64,000 bases of DNA from Rhizobium sp. C4 (GTDB lineage: Bacteria; Pseudomonadota; Alphaproteobacteria; Rhizobiales; Rhizobiaceae). A program made the position numbers and the translations under genes. The notes under the pieces are model-generated. The model was not told the DNA's origin and did no database searches. It saw only the letters and a program-made list of their open reading frames with translations. Every line of letters starts with the position of its first letter. The first letter of the stretch is position 1. The DNA lies in NCBI RefSeq assembly GCF_021026315.1, contig NZ_JAJNCX010000009.1:62001-126000 (forward strand), read 5' to 3'. This document shows, one piece after another, positions 45,760 through 54,550 of this stretch.

Positions 45760-45919
45760 GTCGTTTCCGTCGGCGGCGTCATCATCGCGCCATCTCCTTG
45801 TCATTCATCATCTTCCTTCATGACAGGATGCTGACATAAAAAGCATTTAGTTTTCAATATCTTGGCGAAGGTGACAGAGGCGGATGCGACCTCACTTAAC
45901 GGAAGGTTGGCCTATTTTT

Positions 45920-46046
45920 GAGTCAAGAAAAAAATAATTTTTTTTGCATTTCGAGGGTGCTCGACCCTTCTGAAAACGAATCTCGTTGATTCAAAAGCGA
46001 TTCTTTTTCGGGGGCTTGGCCGGGACAGAAACCCGCCTTCTGAGTC
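45920..46046. promoter_or_regulatory. Cluster of five GANTC (CcrM methylation) sites upstream of dnaA
   Basis: GANTC occurs at 45920, 45978, 45988, 45999 and 46042, five copies in 127 bp, where about one per 280 bp is expected at 60 percent GC. GANTC is the target of the cell-cycle methyltransferase CcrM, and in Caulobacter methylation of such a site in the dnaA promoter stimulates its transcription. The same use here is inferred from position. Confidence 0.55.
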
Positions 46047-46527
46047 AATGGTCGCGAGTTAAAATTGCGTAAAAAACGCGATTGATCTTTGGAAACGTTC
46101 CTGCGTAAATGCATCCAACAGAGGGCGGACAACGCCGGACAAAATGATCGCGACGTTTGGGGAATACCTGATTACGAAACGGTTGAGTGCTCTGTAGCGG
46201 ACCCTGTTCGGTTCCGCGTTTTCACGACTGGTCACGCATGAAACCTGGCCCATGGTTTCGGGCCTGCTCTCTACGTGTGTCCAGATACCTGGTGCGCGAG
46301 AGGAGCGTCAGGCTGGGTGAAAGAAGACGAGGCGGGTTGCCTGACCCGGCCTTGCGAAGCACGAGCCTTCTTGCTGCCGGAATAGGCAGTGAAGCTTGCG
46401 CCAAGCTGGGCTGAACCGGAAACGGAAGGTGCGTAACGAGTGTAATGCGTAGTCGATCTGTTCGGGGCGGAGTGGATCGATCTTTGGAATGACAGCCCGG
46501 CCAAGAGAGATACGAGGCTCTGGTCGG

Positions 46528-46536
46528 TGTGGATAA
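46528..46536 (-). promoter_or_regulatory. DnaA box in the dnaA leader
   Basis: TGTGGATAA is the reverse complement of the consensus DnaA box TTATCCACA, a perfect match, 21 bases before the dnaA start codon. It would let DnaA bind its own gene. I find no other close match in the region, so this is not an origin cluster. Confidence 0.65.
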
Positions 46537-46557
46537 GAGAAGTTAGAGAGGCGGCTC

Positions 46558-48102
46558 ATGACGATGGCACAAGCATCGGTGCGCGCACGCGAAAGCGGCG
46601 CAGCGCCAGTGATCGGTTCGTCCGAAATTCAAGCGGCGGGGAATATTCAGACTATGGGAAATAACGCTTTGTTCGAGCGTTTCAGCGCCCGGCTCAAAGC
46701 CAAGGTTGGTGCTGACGTCTATGCAAGCTGGTTTGGCAGACTGAAGCTGCATTCCGTTTCGAAGAGCGTGGTCAGACTGACCGTTCCGACGACCTTTCTG
46801 AAGTCCTGGATCAACAATCGCTATCTCGACCTCATCACCGCGCTCTTCCAAGAGGAAGATGCCGAGATCATGAAGGTCGAAATCCTGGTCCGCACCGCGG
46901 CCCGCGCCTCCAAGGTTGCAGCAGACGACGATGTCGCCGATGCCGCTCCCGTTCAGTCGACGCAGCCGCAGGGCGCTCGCCGTCCTTCCGCCCAGCCGAT
47001 CGCCCAGATCGCCTCGTCCGTTGCGCCGTCCTCCTGGCAGGCCAGTGCTGCGACGCCGCTCTTCGGCTCGCCGCTTGATGCGCGCTACACCTTTTCTTCC
47101 TTCGTGGAAGGCAGTTCCAACCGCGTGGCGCTTGCTGCCGCCAAGACGATTGCCGAAGCCGGTGCCGGCGCCGTGCGCTTCAACCCGCTCTTCGTTCATT
47201 CGAGCGTGGGTCTCGGCAAGACGCATCTTCTGCAGGCCATTGCCGCTGCTGCCATCACCAGCCCGCGCAACCCGCGCGTCGTCTATCTGACGGCTGAATA
47301 TTTCATGTGGCGCTTTGCCGCCGCCATCCGCGACAACGATGCGCTGTCGCTGAAGGAATCGCTGCGCAATATCGATCTTCTGATCATCGACGACATGCAG
47401 TTCCTGCAGGGCAAGTCGATCCAGAACGAGTTCTGCCACCTCCTCAACACCCTGCTCGACAGCGCCCGTCAGGTCGTCGTTGCCGCCGACCGCGCGCCGT
47501 GGGAGCTGGAATCGCTCGATCCGCGCGTCCGTTCGCGCCTCCAGGGTGGCGTTGCCATCGAAATGGAAGCGCCTGACTACGAGATGCGCCTTGAAATCCT
47601 CAAGCGTCGCCTCGAAGTAGCCCGCATGGACGACCAGTCGCTGGACATTCCGGAAGGCGTGCTCGACCACGTCGCCCGCCGCGTCACCGCAAGCGGTCGC
47701 GAGCTGGAAGGCGCGTTCAACCAGCTTCTGTTCCGCCGCTCCTTCGAGCCGGACCTGTCGATGGAACGCGTTGACGAACTGCTCGCCCATCTGGTCGGCG
47801 CCGGCGAACCCCGCCGCGTCCGCATTGAGGACATCCAGCGCGTGGTTGCCCGTCACTACAACGTGTCGCGCCAGGAGCTCGTCTCCAACCGTCGCACCCG
47901 CGTCATCGTCAAGCCGCGCCAGATCGCCATGTATCTGTCGAAGACGCTGACGCCGCGCTCCTTCCCGGAAATCGGCCGTCGCTTCGGTGGCCGTGACCAC
48001 ACGACCGTGCTGCACGCCGTGCGCAAGATCGAGGAGCTGATCACCGGCGACCAGAAGCTCAGCCACGAAATCGAGCTCCTGAAGCGCCTGATCAACGAAT
48101 AG
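46558..48102 (+). CDS. dnaA: Chromosomal replication initiator protein DnaA
   Basis: AAA+ ATPase that binds DnaA boxes and opens the chromosomal origin. Domain I starts around [24 protein letters not shown] (residues 35-58), with an N-terminal extension of about 30 residues before it; a variable Ala/Gln/Ser-rich domain II spans about 125-170; the AAA+ domain has Walker A SSVGLGKT (about 218-225, Ser in place of the usual first Gly) and Walker [12 protein letters not shown]; domain IV ends with the DnaA signature [16 protein letters not shown]. The ATG at 46558 has GAGAGG upstream; a start at 46654 ([10 protein letters not shown]) would remove the extension and is possible. 514 aa. Confidence 0.96.
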   Translation: MTMAQASVRARESGAAPVIGSSEIQAAGNIQTMGNNALFERFSARLKAKVGADVYASWFGRLKLHSVSKSVVRLTVPTTFLKSWINNRYLDLITALFQEEDAEIMKVEILVRTAARASKVAADDDVADAAPVQSTQPQGARRPSAQPIAQIASSVAPSSWQASAATPLFGSPLDARYTFSSFVEGSSNRVALAAAKTIAEAGAGAVRFNPLFVHSSVGLGKTHLLQAIAAAAITSPRNPRVVYLTAEYFMWRFAAAIRDNDALSLKESLRNIDLLIIDDMQFLQGKSIQNEFCHLLNTLLDSARQVVVAADRAPWELESLDPRVRSRLQGGVAIEMEAPDYEMRLEILKRRLEVARMDDQSLDIPEGVLDHVARRVTASGRELEGAFNQLLFRRSFEPDLSMERVDELLAHLVGAGEPRRVRIEDIQRVVARHYNVSRQELVSNRRTRVIVKPRQIAMYLSKTLTPRSFPEIGRRFGGRDHTTVLHAVRKIEELITGDQKLSHEIELLKRLINE

Positions 48103-48123
48103 TCGGTCATGCTATCTATCTTG

Positions 48124-48155
48124 AAAGGGGCTGGCAGCGATGCCGGCCTTTTTCG
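48124..48155 (+). terminator. Intrinsic terminator of dnaA
   Basis: Stem AAAGGGGCTGGC / GCCGGCCTTTTT (about 48124-48135 with 48142-48153, two G-T pairs) ending in a T run. Confidence 0.75.
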
Positions 48156-48211
48156 TTTGTACGGTCGGAAGTCCGCGCTATATTCAGAGCAATATAACGC
48201 TGGAGGGGATC

Positions 48212-48736
48212 ATGGTCCGCGAAAACGAAATCCGCGAGAATGAGGTGGCCGTTGCGCCTCCAGCAGCACGGGATGCCGGTCTGGAATTCATCGGCCGCAT
48301 TTCAACCCCCTGGACCTCGCGCATGGAAACGCCGCGGCAGGGCCGTCCTGACGGGCCGGTCTGCGTGATCGAAGTCTTCGAGCCCTGGGACCGGGCGCTG
48401 GAAGGGGTGGCGAAATTCGAGCGGCTGGAAGTGCTCTACTGGCTTGATCGCTCCCGCCGCGATCTCGTGCTGCAAAGCCCGGCCTCCAATGGCACCATCC
48501 ATGGCGCCTTTTCGCTGCGCACCCCGGTGCGCCCCAATCCCATCGGCACGTCGATCGTCATTCTGGAAAAGATCGAAGGCAACCGCCTCTTCGTCCGCGG
48601 CCTCGATTGCCTCGACGGCACGCCGCTTCTCGACCTGAAGCCGGATCGCACGCTCTTCAAACCCATCGCCCCGCCGCAGGCAGGTGATTTCCAGACGGGT
48701 GACACTGGCACGGCGCATTATTGCCAGAAGGCGTGA
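48212..48736 (+). CDS. trmO: tRNA (adenine-N6)-methyltransferase TrmO (TsaA-like)
   Basis: SAM-dependent enzyme of the UPF0066/YaeB fold that methylates N6 of t6A37 in tRNA-Thr. The beta-barrel domain spans about residues 24-160: IGRISTPW, the SAM-site motif RTPVRPNPIG and GLDCLDGTPLLDLKP are conserved. The ATG at 48212 has GGAGGGG upstream; an earlier in-frame Met at 48140 lies inside the dnaA terminator and is rejected. 174 aa, shorter than E. coli TrmO (235 aa) because the C-terminal domain is absent, which is usual for this alphaproteobacterial type. Confidence 0.83.
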   Translation: MVRENEIRENEVAVAPPAARDAGLEFIGRISTPWTSRMETPRQGRPDGPVCVIEVFEPWDRALEGVAKFERLEVLYWLDRSRRDLVLQSPASNGTIHGAFSLRTPVRPNPIGTSIVILEKIEGNRLFVRGLDCLDGTPLLDLKPDRTLFKPIAPPQAGDFQTGDTGTAHYCQKA

Positions 48737-48841
48737 GAAGGCGCTTTAAGCCTGTCAGGTTGGTTGCCGGCAGGGCAGAGGGGGGATATGGCGAACTCTG
48801 TCGCTCAAAGCGAACTACGCTAAACCCCGCGCCTTGACGTC

Positions 48842-50023
48842 TCAGCAGGCGAGATCAGCCACCACGCTATCAAGGATCAGCATGCCCGTCGGCGTGCAGC
48901 GCAGCCGCGAATTGCCGAGCCGTTCGATGAAGCCGTGGTCGAGCAGCAGCTGCTCGCGCTTGGGGTCCGGGTCGCGGCCGGAAAGCGCCTGCCAGCGGGC
49001 GAGGTCGACGCCTTCGCGAAGACGAAGCCCCATCAGCAGCAATTCGTCCGCCTGTTCCTCGTAACCCAGCAGCTCATGATCGATCATGCCATGGCCGCGC
49101 GCTTCCACCAGCGAAAGCCAGGCTTCCGGGTTTCGCTCGGTGGCGGTGGCGATCTTCTGGGTGCCGCGCGAAATGCGGCCATGGGCGCCGGGGCCGATGC
49201 CGGCATAGTCGCCATAGCGCCAATAGGTGAGATTGTGCCGGCTTTCCGCACCCGGCACGGCATGGTTGGAGACCTCATAGGCCGGCATGCCGTGGCGCGC
49301 GGTGATCTCCTGCGTCGCCTCGTAGAGCGCTGCCGACTGGTCGCCATCGGGAACGGTAAACTTGCCCGCCTTGTGCAGGCCGAAGAAGGGCGTGCCTTCC
49401 TCGATCGTCAACTGGTAGAGCGAGAGATGATCAACCGCGAGATTGATCGCCTCGGTGAGTTCGCGTTGCCAGTCTTCCACCGTCTGGCCGGGCCGGGCAT
49501 AGATGAGGTCGAAGGACATGCGCGGGAAGATCTCGCGTGCCAGCCGGATCGCTGTCAGGGCTTCCTCGACATTGTGCAGCCGGCCGAGGAATTTCAGATC
49601 CTTGTCGTTCAGCGCCTGCACGCCCATCGAAACGCGGTTGACGCCGGCGGCGCGATAGCCGCGAAAGCGCTCCGCCTCGACGCTGGACGGATTGGCCTCC
49701 AGCGTGATCTCGATGCCGGCCGGCACATGCCAGGTCTCAGCCACCCCGTTCAGGATCGCCTCGACGGTTGCCGGCTGCATCAGCGAGGGCGTGCCGCCGC
49801 CGATGAAGATGGAGGTGACGGTGCGCGGGCCGGTCAGCTCGCGCGTCGCCGCCATCTCTTTCAGAAAGGCCGCGACAAAGCGCTGCTGATCCACCGGCTG
49901 GTGGCGCACATGGCTGTTGAAGTCGCAATAGGGGCATTTGGCCGCGCAGAAGGGCCAATGGAGATAGACGCCGAAGCCGGGATCGCCCGTATCGGGGAGG
50001 ATTTGGCCATCAGCGGTGAGCAT
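48842..50023 (-). CDS. hemW: Radical-SAM heme chaperone HemW (coproporphyrinogen III oxidase-like)
   Basis: Binds heme and a 4Fe-4S cluster; long annotated as oxygen-independent coproporphyrinogen oxidase but lacking the extra Cys of HemN. The cluster motif is HWPFCAAKCPYCDFN (Cys-x3-Cys-x2-Cys) and GGGTPSL follows. Three ATGs are stacked (50029, 50026, 50023); only the last has proper spacing from GAGG, so I start there (393 aa). The first two overlap the rdgB stop. Last gene of the rph-VOC-rdgB-hemW operon. Confidence 0.93.
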   Translation of the reverse strand: MLTADGQILPDTGDPGFGVYLHWPFCAAKCPYCDFNSHVRHQPVDQQRFVAAFLKEMAATRELTGPRTVTSIFIGGGTPSLMQPATVEAILNGVAETWHVPAGIEITLEANPSSVEAERFRGYRAAGVNRVSMGVQALNDKDLKFLGRLHNVEEALTAIRLAREIFPRMSFDLIYARPGQTVEDWQRELTEAINLAVDHLSLYQLTIEEGTPFFGLHKAGKFTVPDGDQSAALYEATQEITARHGMPAYEVSNHAVPGAESRHNLTYWRYGDYAGIGPGAHGRISRGTQKIATATERNPEAWLSLVEARGHGMIDHELLGYEEQADELLLMGLRLREGVDLARWQALSGRDPDPKREQLLLDHGFIERLGNSRLRCTPTGMLILDSVVADLAC

Positions 50024-50025
50024 CA

Positions 50026-50670
50026 TCATGCCTCAAGGCAGGTTTCGACGAAAAGCTTGAACGCGCGTGCCCGATGCGAAAGTGCGGCCGCATCGCCCGG
50101 CTTCCAGCCATGCTTTTCTTCCGCCGACATTTCGCCAAACGTCACGTCATAGCCTTCCGGCTGGAAGATCGGATCGTAGCCGAAGCCGGCAGTCCCGCGC
50201 GGCGGCCAGGCGAACGTGCCTTCCACTTCGCCGCGGAACATTTCCGTATGCCCGTCCGGCCAGGCAAGGCAGAGCACGGAGACAAAGCGGCAGGTCCGCT
50301 TGTCCGGGCTCGTCGCACCCTTCTCGGCAAGCGCCGTCTCGACCTTCTGCATCGCCATCTGGAAGTCGCGCGTGCCGTCGCCGGTTTCCGCCCAGTCGGC
50401 GGTATAGACACCGGGCGCACCGTCAAGCGCATCCACCACCAGCCCGGAATCATCCGAAAGGGCAGGGATGCCGGCCGCCTTGGCGGAGGCGAGCGCCTTG
50501 ATCGCGGCATTTTCCTCGAAGGTCGTGCCGGTCTCGTCAGGCACGGCGAAATTCAGTTCGGCGGCCGAGGTGGCGGTAAAACCCATCGGGCCAATCAGAT
50601 CGTTGATCTCGCGGATCTTGCCGGCATTGTGGCTGGCAACAACAATGGTGCGGGTATCGAGCTTGCGCAT
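50026..50670 (-). CDS. rdgB: XTP/dITP diphosphatase (non-canonical purine NTP pyrophosphatase)
   Basis: House-cleaning Ham1-family pyrophosphatase that removes dITP and XTP from the nucleotide pool. The N-terminal [31 protein letters not shown] (substrate and metal site) and C-terminal [10 protein letters not shown] and ALSHRARAF are all conserved. 214 aa. It starts 3 bp after the upstream VOC gene, and its stop overlaps the hemW start. Confidence 0.95.
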   Translation of the reverse strand: MRKLDTRTIVVASHNAGKIREINDLIGPMGFTATSAAELNFAVPDETGTTFEENAAIKALASAKAAGIPALSDDSGLVVDALDGAPGVYTADWAETGDGTRDFQMAMQKVETALAEKGATSPDKRTCRFVSVLCLAWPDGHTEMFRGEVEGTFAWPPRGTAGFGYDPIFQPEGYDVTFGEMSAEEKHGWKPGDAAALSHRARAFKLFVETCLEA

Positions 50671-50673
50671 GTC

Positions 50674-51093
50674 TCAAAGGTTCCAGAGTTTGGCTTCGGC
50701 GCATTCCAGACTGTTGCCGGCCGGATCACGAAAATAGAGGGACCGCGCGCCATTCGGCCAGCGGAAATCGGCTTCGATTGTCACGCCTTCCTCTTCAAGG
50801 CGGGCGCGCATCACATCCATCGCCTCGCCCGCAACGCGGAAACAGGCGTGGCCGGCCCCACGCGCGCCATGCGGCGGAACCGGCAGATCGGGATTATGCG
50901 GCGGCAGTTCGGTGGCGTCCGGATTGAAGATCAGGAGAACGCCGGCGCCGCAGCGGAAGAAGATATGCCGGCCCGCGACATGGGTGATTTCCTCAAGGCC
51001 GAGAACCCGGCCATAGAAATCCGCTGCCGCGTGGAGGTCTGCGGCATAAAGCGCCGTTTCCAGAACACCTTCGATCCGCGCCGCGCCGGTCAT
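50674..51093 (-). CDS. VOC superfamily (glyoxalase/bleomycin-resistance fold) protein
   Basis: A 139 aa single-domain VOC protein with two beta-alpha-beta-beta-beta units: ALYAADLHAAADFYGRVLGLEE and HACFRVAGEAMDVMRARLEEEGVTIE, ending RSLYFRDPAGNSLECAE, where the Glu is a likely metal ligand. Function open (dioxygenase, glyoxalase I-like or antibiotic binding). Starts at ATG 51093 (GAGGAG upstream), 8 bp after rph, within the rph-rdgB-hemW operon, which is an unusual insertion into an otherwise conserved run in my recollection. Confidence 0.85.
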   Translation of the reverse strand: MTGAARIEGVLETALYAADLHAAADFYGRVLGLEEITHVAGRHIFFRCGAGVLLIFNPDATELPPHNPDLPVPPHGARGAGHACFRVAGEAMDVMRARLEEEGVTIEADFRWPNGARSLYFRDPAGNSLECAEAKLWNL

Positions 51094-51101
51094 ACGTCTC
51101 C

Positions 51102-51821
51102 TCAAGCCGAGACGGCTTCCTTCTGCAGGGTCACGAGATCGGCAATGCCGGCCTTGGCAAGACCCATCAGCGTTGCAAATTCCTCTTCCGAGAAAGGCTT
51201 GCCTTCGGCTGTGCCCTGGATTTCGACGATCCCGCCGGCACCCGTCATGACGAAATTCGCATCCGTTTCAGCCGAGGAGTCTTCGAGGTAATCGAGATCG
51301 ATGACCGGCTGGTTTGCGAAGATGCCGCAGGAGATTGCTGCAACATGGTCCTTCAGCACGCGATCCATCTTGATCATGCCGCGCGTTTCCATCCATTTCA
51401 GGCAGTCGCGCAGCGCAATCCAGCCGCCGGTGATCGAGGCCGTGCGCGTGCCGCCATCCGCCTGGATGACGTCGCAGTCGACGGTGATCTGGCGTTCGCC
51501 GAGCGCTTCGAGATCGACCACAGCCCGCAAGGAACGTCCGATGAGGCGCTGGATTTCGAGCGTGCGGCCGCCCTGCTTGCCGCTGGCGGCTTCGCGCTTC
51601 ATGCGGTCGCCGGTGGCACGCGGCAGCATGCCGTACTCAGCCGTCACCCAGCCCTTGCCGGAATTGCGCAGCCACGGCGGCGTCTTTTCCTCAAGGCTGG
51701 CCGTGCAAAGCACATGCGTGTCGCCGAATTTGACGAGGCAGGAGCCTTCCGCATGCTTGGATACGCCGCGCTCGAACGTCACCTTGCGCATCTGGTCGAT
51801 CTTGCGTCCTGAAGGCCTCAT
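51102..51821 (-). CDS. rph: Ribonuclease PH
   Basis: Phosphorolytic 3'-5' exoribonuclease trimming tRNA 3' ends. The 239 aa protein shows the family start [25 protein letters not shown], the phosphate-site region [14 protein letters not shown] and the C-terminal [17 protein letters not shown]. First gene of a minus-strand operon, divergent from hrcA by about 150 bp, a conserved alphaproteobacterial neighbourhood. Confidence 0.96.
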   Translation of the reverse strand: MRPSGRKIDQMRKVTFERGVSKHAEGSCLVKFGDTHVLCTASLEEKTPPWLRNSGKGWVTAEYGMLPRATGDRMKREAASGKQGGRTLEIQRLIGRSLRAVVDLEALGERQITVDCDVIQADGGTRTASITGGWIALRDCLKWMETRGMIKMDRVLKDHVAAISCGIFANQPVIDLDYLEDSSAETDANFVMTGAGGIVEIQGTAEGKPFSEEEFATLMGLAKAGIADLVTLQKEAVSA

Positions 51822-51972
51822 GGATGTCTCCTTGTTTGTTTTGCGCTCTTCTAAGACCGCCCCCGGCCATTTGCAAAGAAAAACGGAGGCGAGGAAATCG
51901 ATTCCTGTTTGCGCGCGGGGCTTCGATGTCTATATTTCAGGATGTAATGGCGATGGAGACGATGCAAAGCAC

Positions 51973-53079
51973 ATGATCGGTTGGGACAGACGGATCGGTC
52001 AAACGCTGGACAAGGGCCCGGACAGGGGGCGTTCGCTTGACGAACGCTCGGGCGAGATTTTCCGGCGCATCGTGGAAACCTACCTGCAGAACGGCGAGCC
52101 GCTGGGCTCGCGCAACCTGTCGCGCCTCCTGCCCATGTCGCTTTCGCCCGCCTCCGTGCGCAATGTGATGAGCGATCTGGAAGAGCTGGGCCTCATCTAT
52201 TCCCCCCATATCAGCGCCGGCCGCCTGCCGACGCAGCTGGGTCTCCGCTTCTTCGTTGATGCCTTCATGCAGGTCGGCGATCTGTCGCCGGAAGAGCGCA
52301 CATCGATCGAAACGCAGATGCGCGCCGCAGAGCGCGGCCAGCCGACCGATAATCTGCTCAGCGAGGCAAGCCGCATGCTGTCCGGCATGTCGCGCGGCGC
52401 CGGCCTCGTGGTGACGACGAAAAACGATCCGGTCCTGCGCCATGTTGATTTCGTGCGGCTGGGTCCGACCAAGGCGCTCGCGGTTCTCGTCGGCGAGCAT
52501 GACGAGGTCGAAAACCGCATCATCGAACTGGCCGCCGGCACGACCAGCTCGCAGCTGACGGAAGCCGCCAATTTCCTCAACGCCCATCTCTCCGGCTATA
52601 CGCTGGCGGAAATCCGCAGCCAGACGGAAGTCATCCGCAAGACGATCCAGGCCGAGCTCGACACGCTGTCGCAGGATCTGGTCGAGCGCGGCCTTGCCGT
52701 CTGGTCCGGCACGAGCGAGCTCGACCAGACCTCGCAGCTCATCGTGCGCGGCCAGTCGAACCTCATCGAAGGGCTGGACGATCAGGCCGATATCGATCGC
52801 CTGCGCATGCTTTTCGACGATCTGGAGCGCAAGGAAAGCCTGATCGACCTGTTGAACCTTGCCGAAACCGGGCCGGGCGTGCGCATCTTCATCGGCTCGG
52901 AAAACAAGCTCTTCTCGCTCTCCGGCTCCTCGCTCATCGTCGCGCCCTATCGCGACAGTGAGCAGAAGGTTGTGGGTGCGGTCGGCGTGATCGGTCCCAC
53001 ACGGCTGAATTACGCCCGCATCGTCCCCATGGTCGACTACACGGCGCAGCTCATTTCCAAGCTGAGTTCACCCGGCTGA
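51973..53079 (+). CDS. hrcA: Heat-inducible transcription repressor HrcA
   Basis: Represses groESL-type operons by binding CIRCE elements, with GroEL as co-factor. The N-terminal winged helix (SPASVRNVMSDLEELGLIYSPHISAGRLPT) is strongly conserved, followed by the GAF-like and dimerisation regions (AVLVGEHDEVENRIIEL, IFIGSEN). The first in-frame ATG is 51973 and gives 368 aa; the ribosome binding site is weak, and a nine-codon frame (MAMETMQST) just upstream ends in ATGA over this start, so coupled translation is possible. No CIRCE is seen upstream. Followed by grpE. Confidence 0.94.
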   Translation: MIGWDRRIGQTLDKGPDRGRSLDERSGEIFRRIVETYLQNGEPLGSRNLSRLLPMSLSPASVRNVMSDLEELGLIYSPHISAGRLPTQLGLRFFVDAFMQVGDLSPEERTSIETQMRAAERGQPTDNLLSEASRMLSGMSRGAGLVVTTKNDPVLRHVDFVRLGPTKALAVLVGEHDEVENRIIELAAGTTSSQLTEAANFLNAHLSGYTLAEIRSQTEVIRKTIQAELDTLSQDLVERGLAVWSGTSELDQTSQLIVRGQSNLIEGLDDQADIDRLRMLFDDLERKESLIDLLNLAETGPGVRIFIGSENKLFSLSGSSLIVAPYRDSEQKVVGAVGVIGPTRLNYARIVPMVDYTAQLISKLSSPG

Positions 53080-53190
53080 CACCGAACAAACTCCCGGATT
53101 GTCAACAAGTCGGCTGCGAAGTCTTGATTTTTTGCGGCTGAACATCGATATCGGGCGCAACCCCAAACAAACCTCAATTTGGAGACCGTC

Positions 53191-53826
53191 ATGACCGACG
53201 ACACGAAGAAGAACGGACCTGACGAAGCGGTAAGGGACCTCGGCGCGGAAGCCGACGCCTTGATTGCCGAGGCAGAAGCAGCCGAGGCGCAGGCCGCCGA
53301 ACAGGAGCCGGACCCGATCGAAGCTCTCAAGGCAGAGAACGCTGATCTGCGCGACCGCTATCTGCGTCTGGCCGCCGAAATGGACAATCTGCGCCGCCGC
53401 ACGGAACGCGACGTCAAGGATGCCAAGTCCTATTCGATTGCCGGCTTTGCCCGCGACATGCTGGGCGTGTCGGACAACCTCCGCCGCGCGCTGGATGCGA
53501 TCCCGGCGGAAGCCCGGGAAGCCGGCGAAGCGGGCCTCATGGCCCTGATCGAAGGCGTCGAACTCACCGAGCGCTCGATGCTGGCCGCCATGGAACGCCA
53601 TGGCGTCAAGAAGCTCGAGCCGGAAGGCCAGAAGTTCGACCCGAACTTCCATCAGGCCATGTTCGAAATCCCGAACACCGAAGTCCCGAACAACACGGTT
53701 CTGCAGGTCGTCCAGGCCGGCTACGTCATCGGCGAGCGCATGCTGCGCCCGGCCATGGTCGGCGTGTCCAAGGGTGGCCCCAAGGCGGTTGCCACCGAGA
53801 CGACGGACGCCGAAAAGACGGCCTGA
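53191..53826 (+). CDS. grpE: Nucleotide exchange factor GrpE
   Basis: Exchanges ADP for ATP on DnaK. The 211 aa protein has an acidic Ala/Glu-rich N-terminus (1-45), a long coiled coil (about 50-100, EIDN-like [20 protein letters not shown]) and the C-terminal beta domain with the family signature [29 protein letters not shown] 53191 with GGAG seven bases upstream is preferred over TTG 53179. Follows hrcA by about 110 bp, the usual order; dnaK and dnaJ are elsewhere. Confidence 0.95.
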   Translation: MTDDTKKNGPDEAVRDLGAEADALIAEAEAAEAQAAEQEPDPIEALKAENADLRDRYLRLAAEMDNLRRRTERDVKDAKSYSIAGFARDMLGVSDNLRRALDAIPAEAREAGEAGLMALIEGVELTERSMLAAMERHGVKKLEPEGQKFDPNFHQAMFEIPNTEVPNNTVLQVVQAGYVIGERMLRPAMVGVSKGGPKAVATETTDAEKTA

Positions 53827-53905
53827 GAGGTCTCGTCAAAGTCCGATCGCAGCTGATGAAAATTGCCGCCTGACCTCACAAGGTTGGGCCGCATTTTTTA
53901 TGTTT

Positions 53906-54204
53906 TCACTCTTGCGGCCAATCCTCCGGCGGCCAATCGCGTGAGGTATGGATGACGCGCACGATCACGATGCATTCGCGGTCTGAGAGGTTCCGCAACG
54001 CATAGGCAATGACATAGGGGTAGCGGGCGCATAGGTCCCGCTGACCCTCCCCGGTCTGCCGGTCGCGTGCTTTGCCAGCCTGTTGCCGGCCTCCTCGATC
54101 GCATCGACGACCCGTTCTGCGGCGAGGGGATCGTCTTGAGCGATATGGCGCAGAATTTCGAGATTGTCGCGATGTGCCTCAATGGACCAGACGACTGGCC
54201 TCAT
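53906..54204 (-). pseudogene. ParE/RelE-superfamily toxin, frameshifted
   Basis: The first part (54204 to about 54040) encodes the normal ParE N-terminus, VVWSIEAHRDNLEILRHI then AAERVVDAIEEAGNRLAKH and GRPGRVSGTY. The C-terminal half, YPYVIAYALRNLSDRECI and IVRVIHTSRDWPPEDWPQE, continues in another frame and ends at 53906. The frames change between about 54015 and 54040, and the stretch joining GTY to PYVIAY is only a few residues instead of seven or so, as after a small deletion. In the original frame the protein stops at 53965 without the core of the fold. Starts inside the antitoxin stop (ATGA). A sequencing error cannot be excluded. Confidence 0.75.
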
Positions 54205-54470
54205 TCGTGCGCGGCCTTGCGCCGTTTGGCGTCCTCGATGGCGGAACGCATCTCCGCAACGGCCTGTTCGTGCGATATCACGCGGCCAGCCTCGGCGTCG
54301 GCGATCCCGCGCTTGATACCTTCAAGGATTTCCGCCTCGCGCTCGACATAGGCAGCAACCGCGTCACCGGCAACAGCAGCGGTGGTCCGCTGCGTATCGC
54401 TTGCGATCCGCTCCAGCTTCGCTTTCACGTCGGGTCTGACGGTGATCGTCATCGTCGTGCTGGCAGCCAT
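54201..54470 (-). CDS. CopG/ParD-type antitoxin
   Basis: An 89 aa protein with a ribbon-helix-helix N-terminus (TTMTITVRPDVKAKLERIA then TQRTTAAVAGDAVAAYVERE) and a charged C-terminal arm (EGIKRGIADAEAGRVISHEQA) typical of ParD-like antitoxins that wrap around a ParE toxin and repress their own operon. ATG 54470 has AGGGAG upstream. Its toxin partner, which overlaps its stop codon, is frameshifted, so this antitoxin is likely an orphan, unless it acts against another ParE in the genome. Confidence 0.83.
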   Translation of the reverse strand: MAASTTMTITVRPDVKAKLERIASDTQRTTAAVAGDAVAAYVEREAEILEGIKRGIADAEAGRVISHEQAVAEMRSAIEDAKRRKAAHE

Positions 54471-54550
54471 ACATTCGCTCCCTGTTGACCCCAGCATATC
54501 AGCACGTTTTCAACGCGAATGCGATAGGCGCGTCGTTCAGCCCACCGGGT

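Larger units (their letters stand above)
45760..46557 (+). other. Long non-coding region upstream of dnaA
   Basis: About 800 bp without a credible gene. The first part (45840-46160) is AT-rich and includes an A/T run (about 45926-45947) and five GANTC sites. A possible promoter, TTGATC (46082-46087) and GTAAAT (46105-46110) spaced by 17 bp, would leave a leader of about 440 nt. The second part (46200-46557) has normal GC, a small hairpin CTGCC/GGCAG (46374-46389) and a DnaA box at its end. Small ORFs on both strands lack ribosome binding sites and rhizobial codon bias. An untranslated leader or small RNA is possible, but I cannot show one. Confidence 0.6.

Noticed and set aside
45760-46557. 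Chromosomal replication origin next to dnaA
   Set aside because: Only one good DnaA box is present, and in the rhizobia I know the chromosome I origin lies near hemE, not dnaA. The AT-rich block alone is not enough.
51822-51972. CIRCE element before hrcA
   Set aside because: No TTAGCACTC-N9-GAGTGCTAA or close variant is visible; in alphaproteobacteria CIRCE is usually before groESL.
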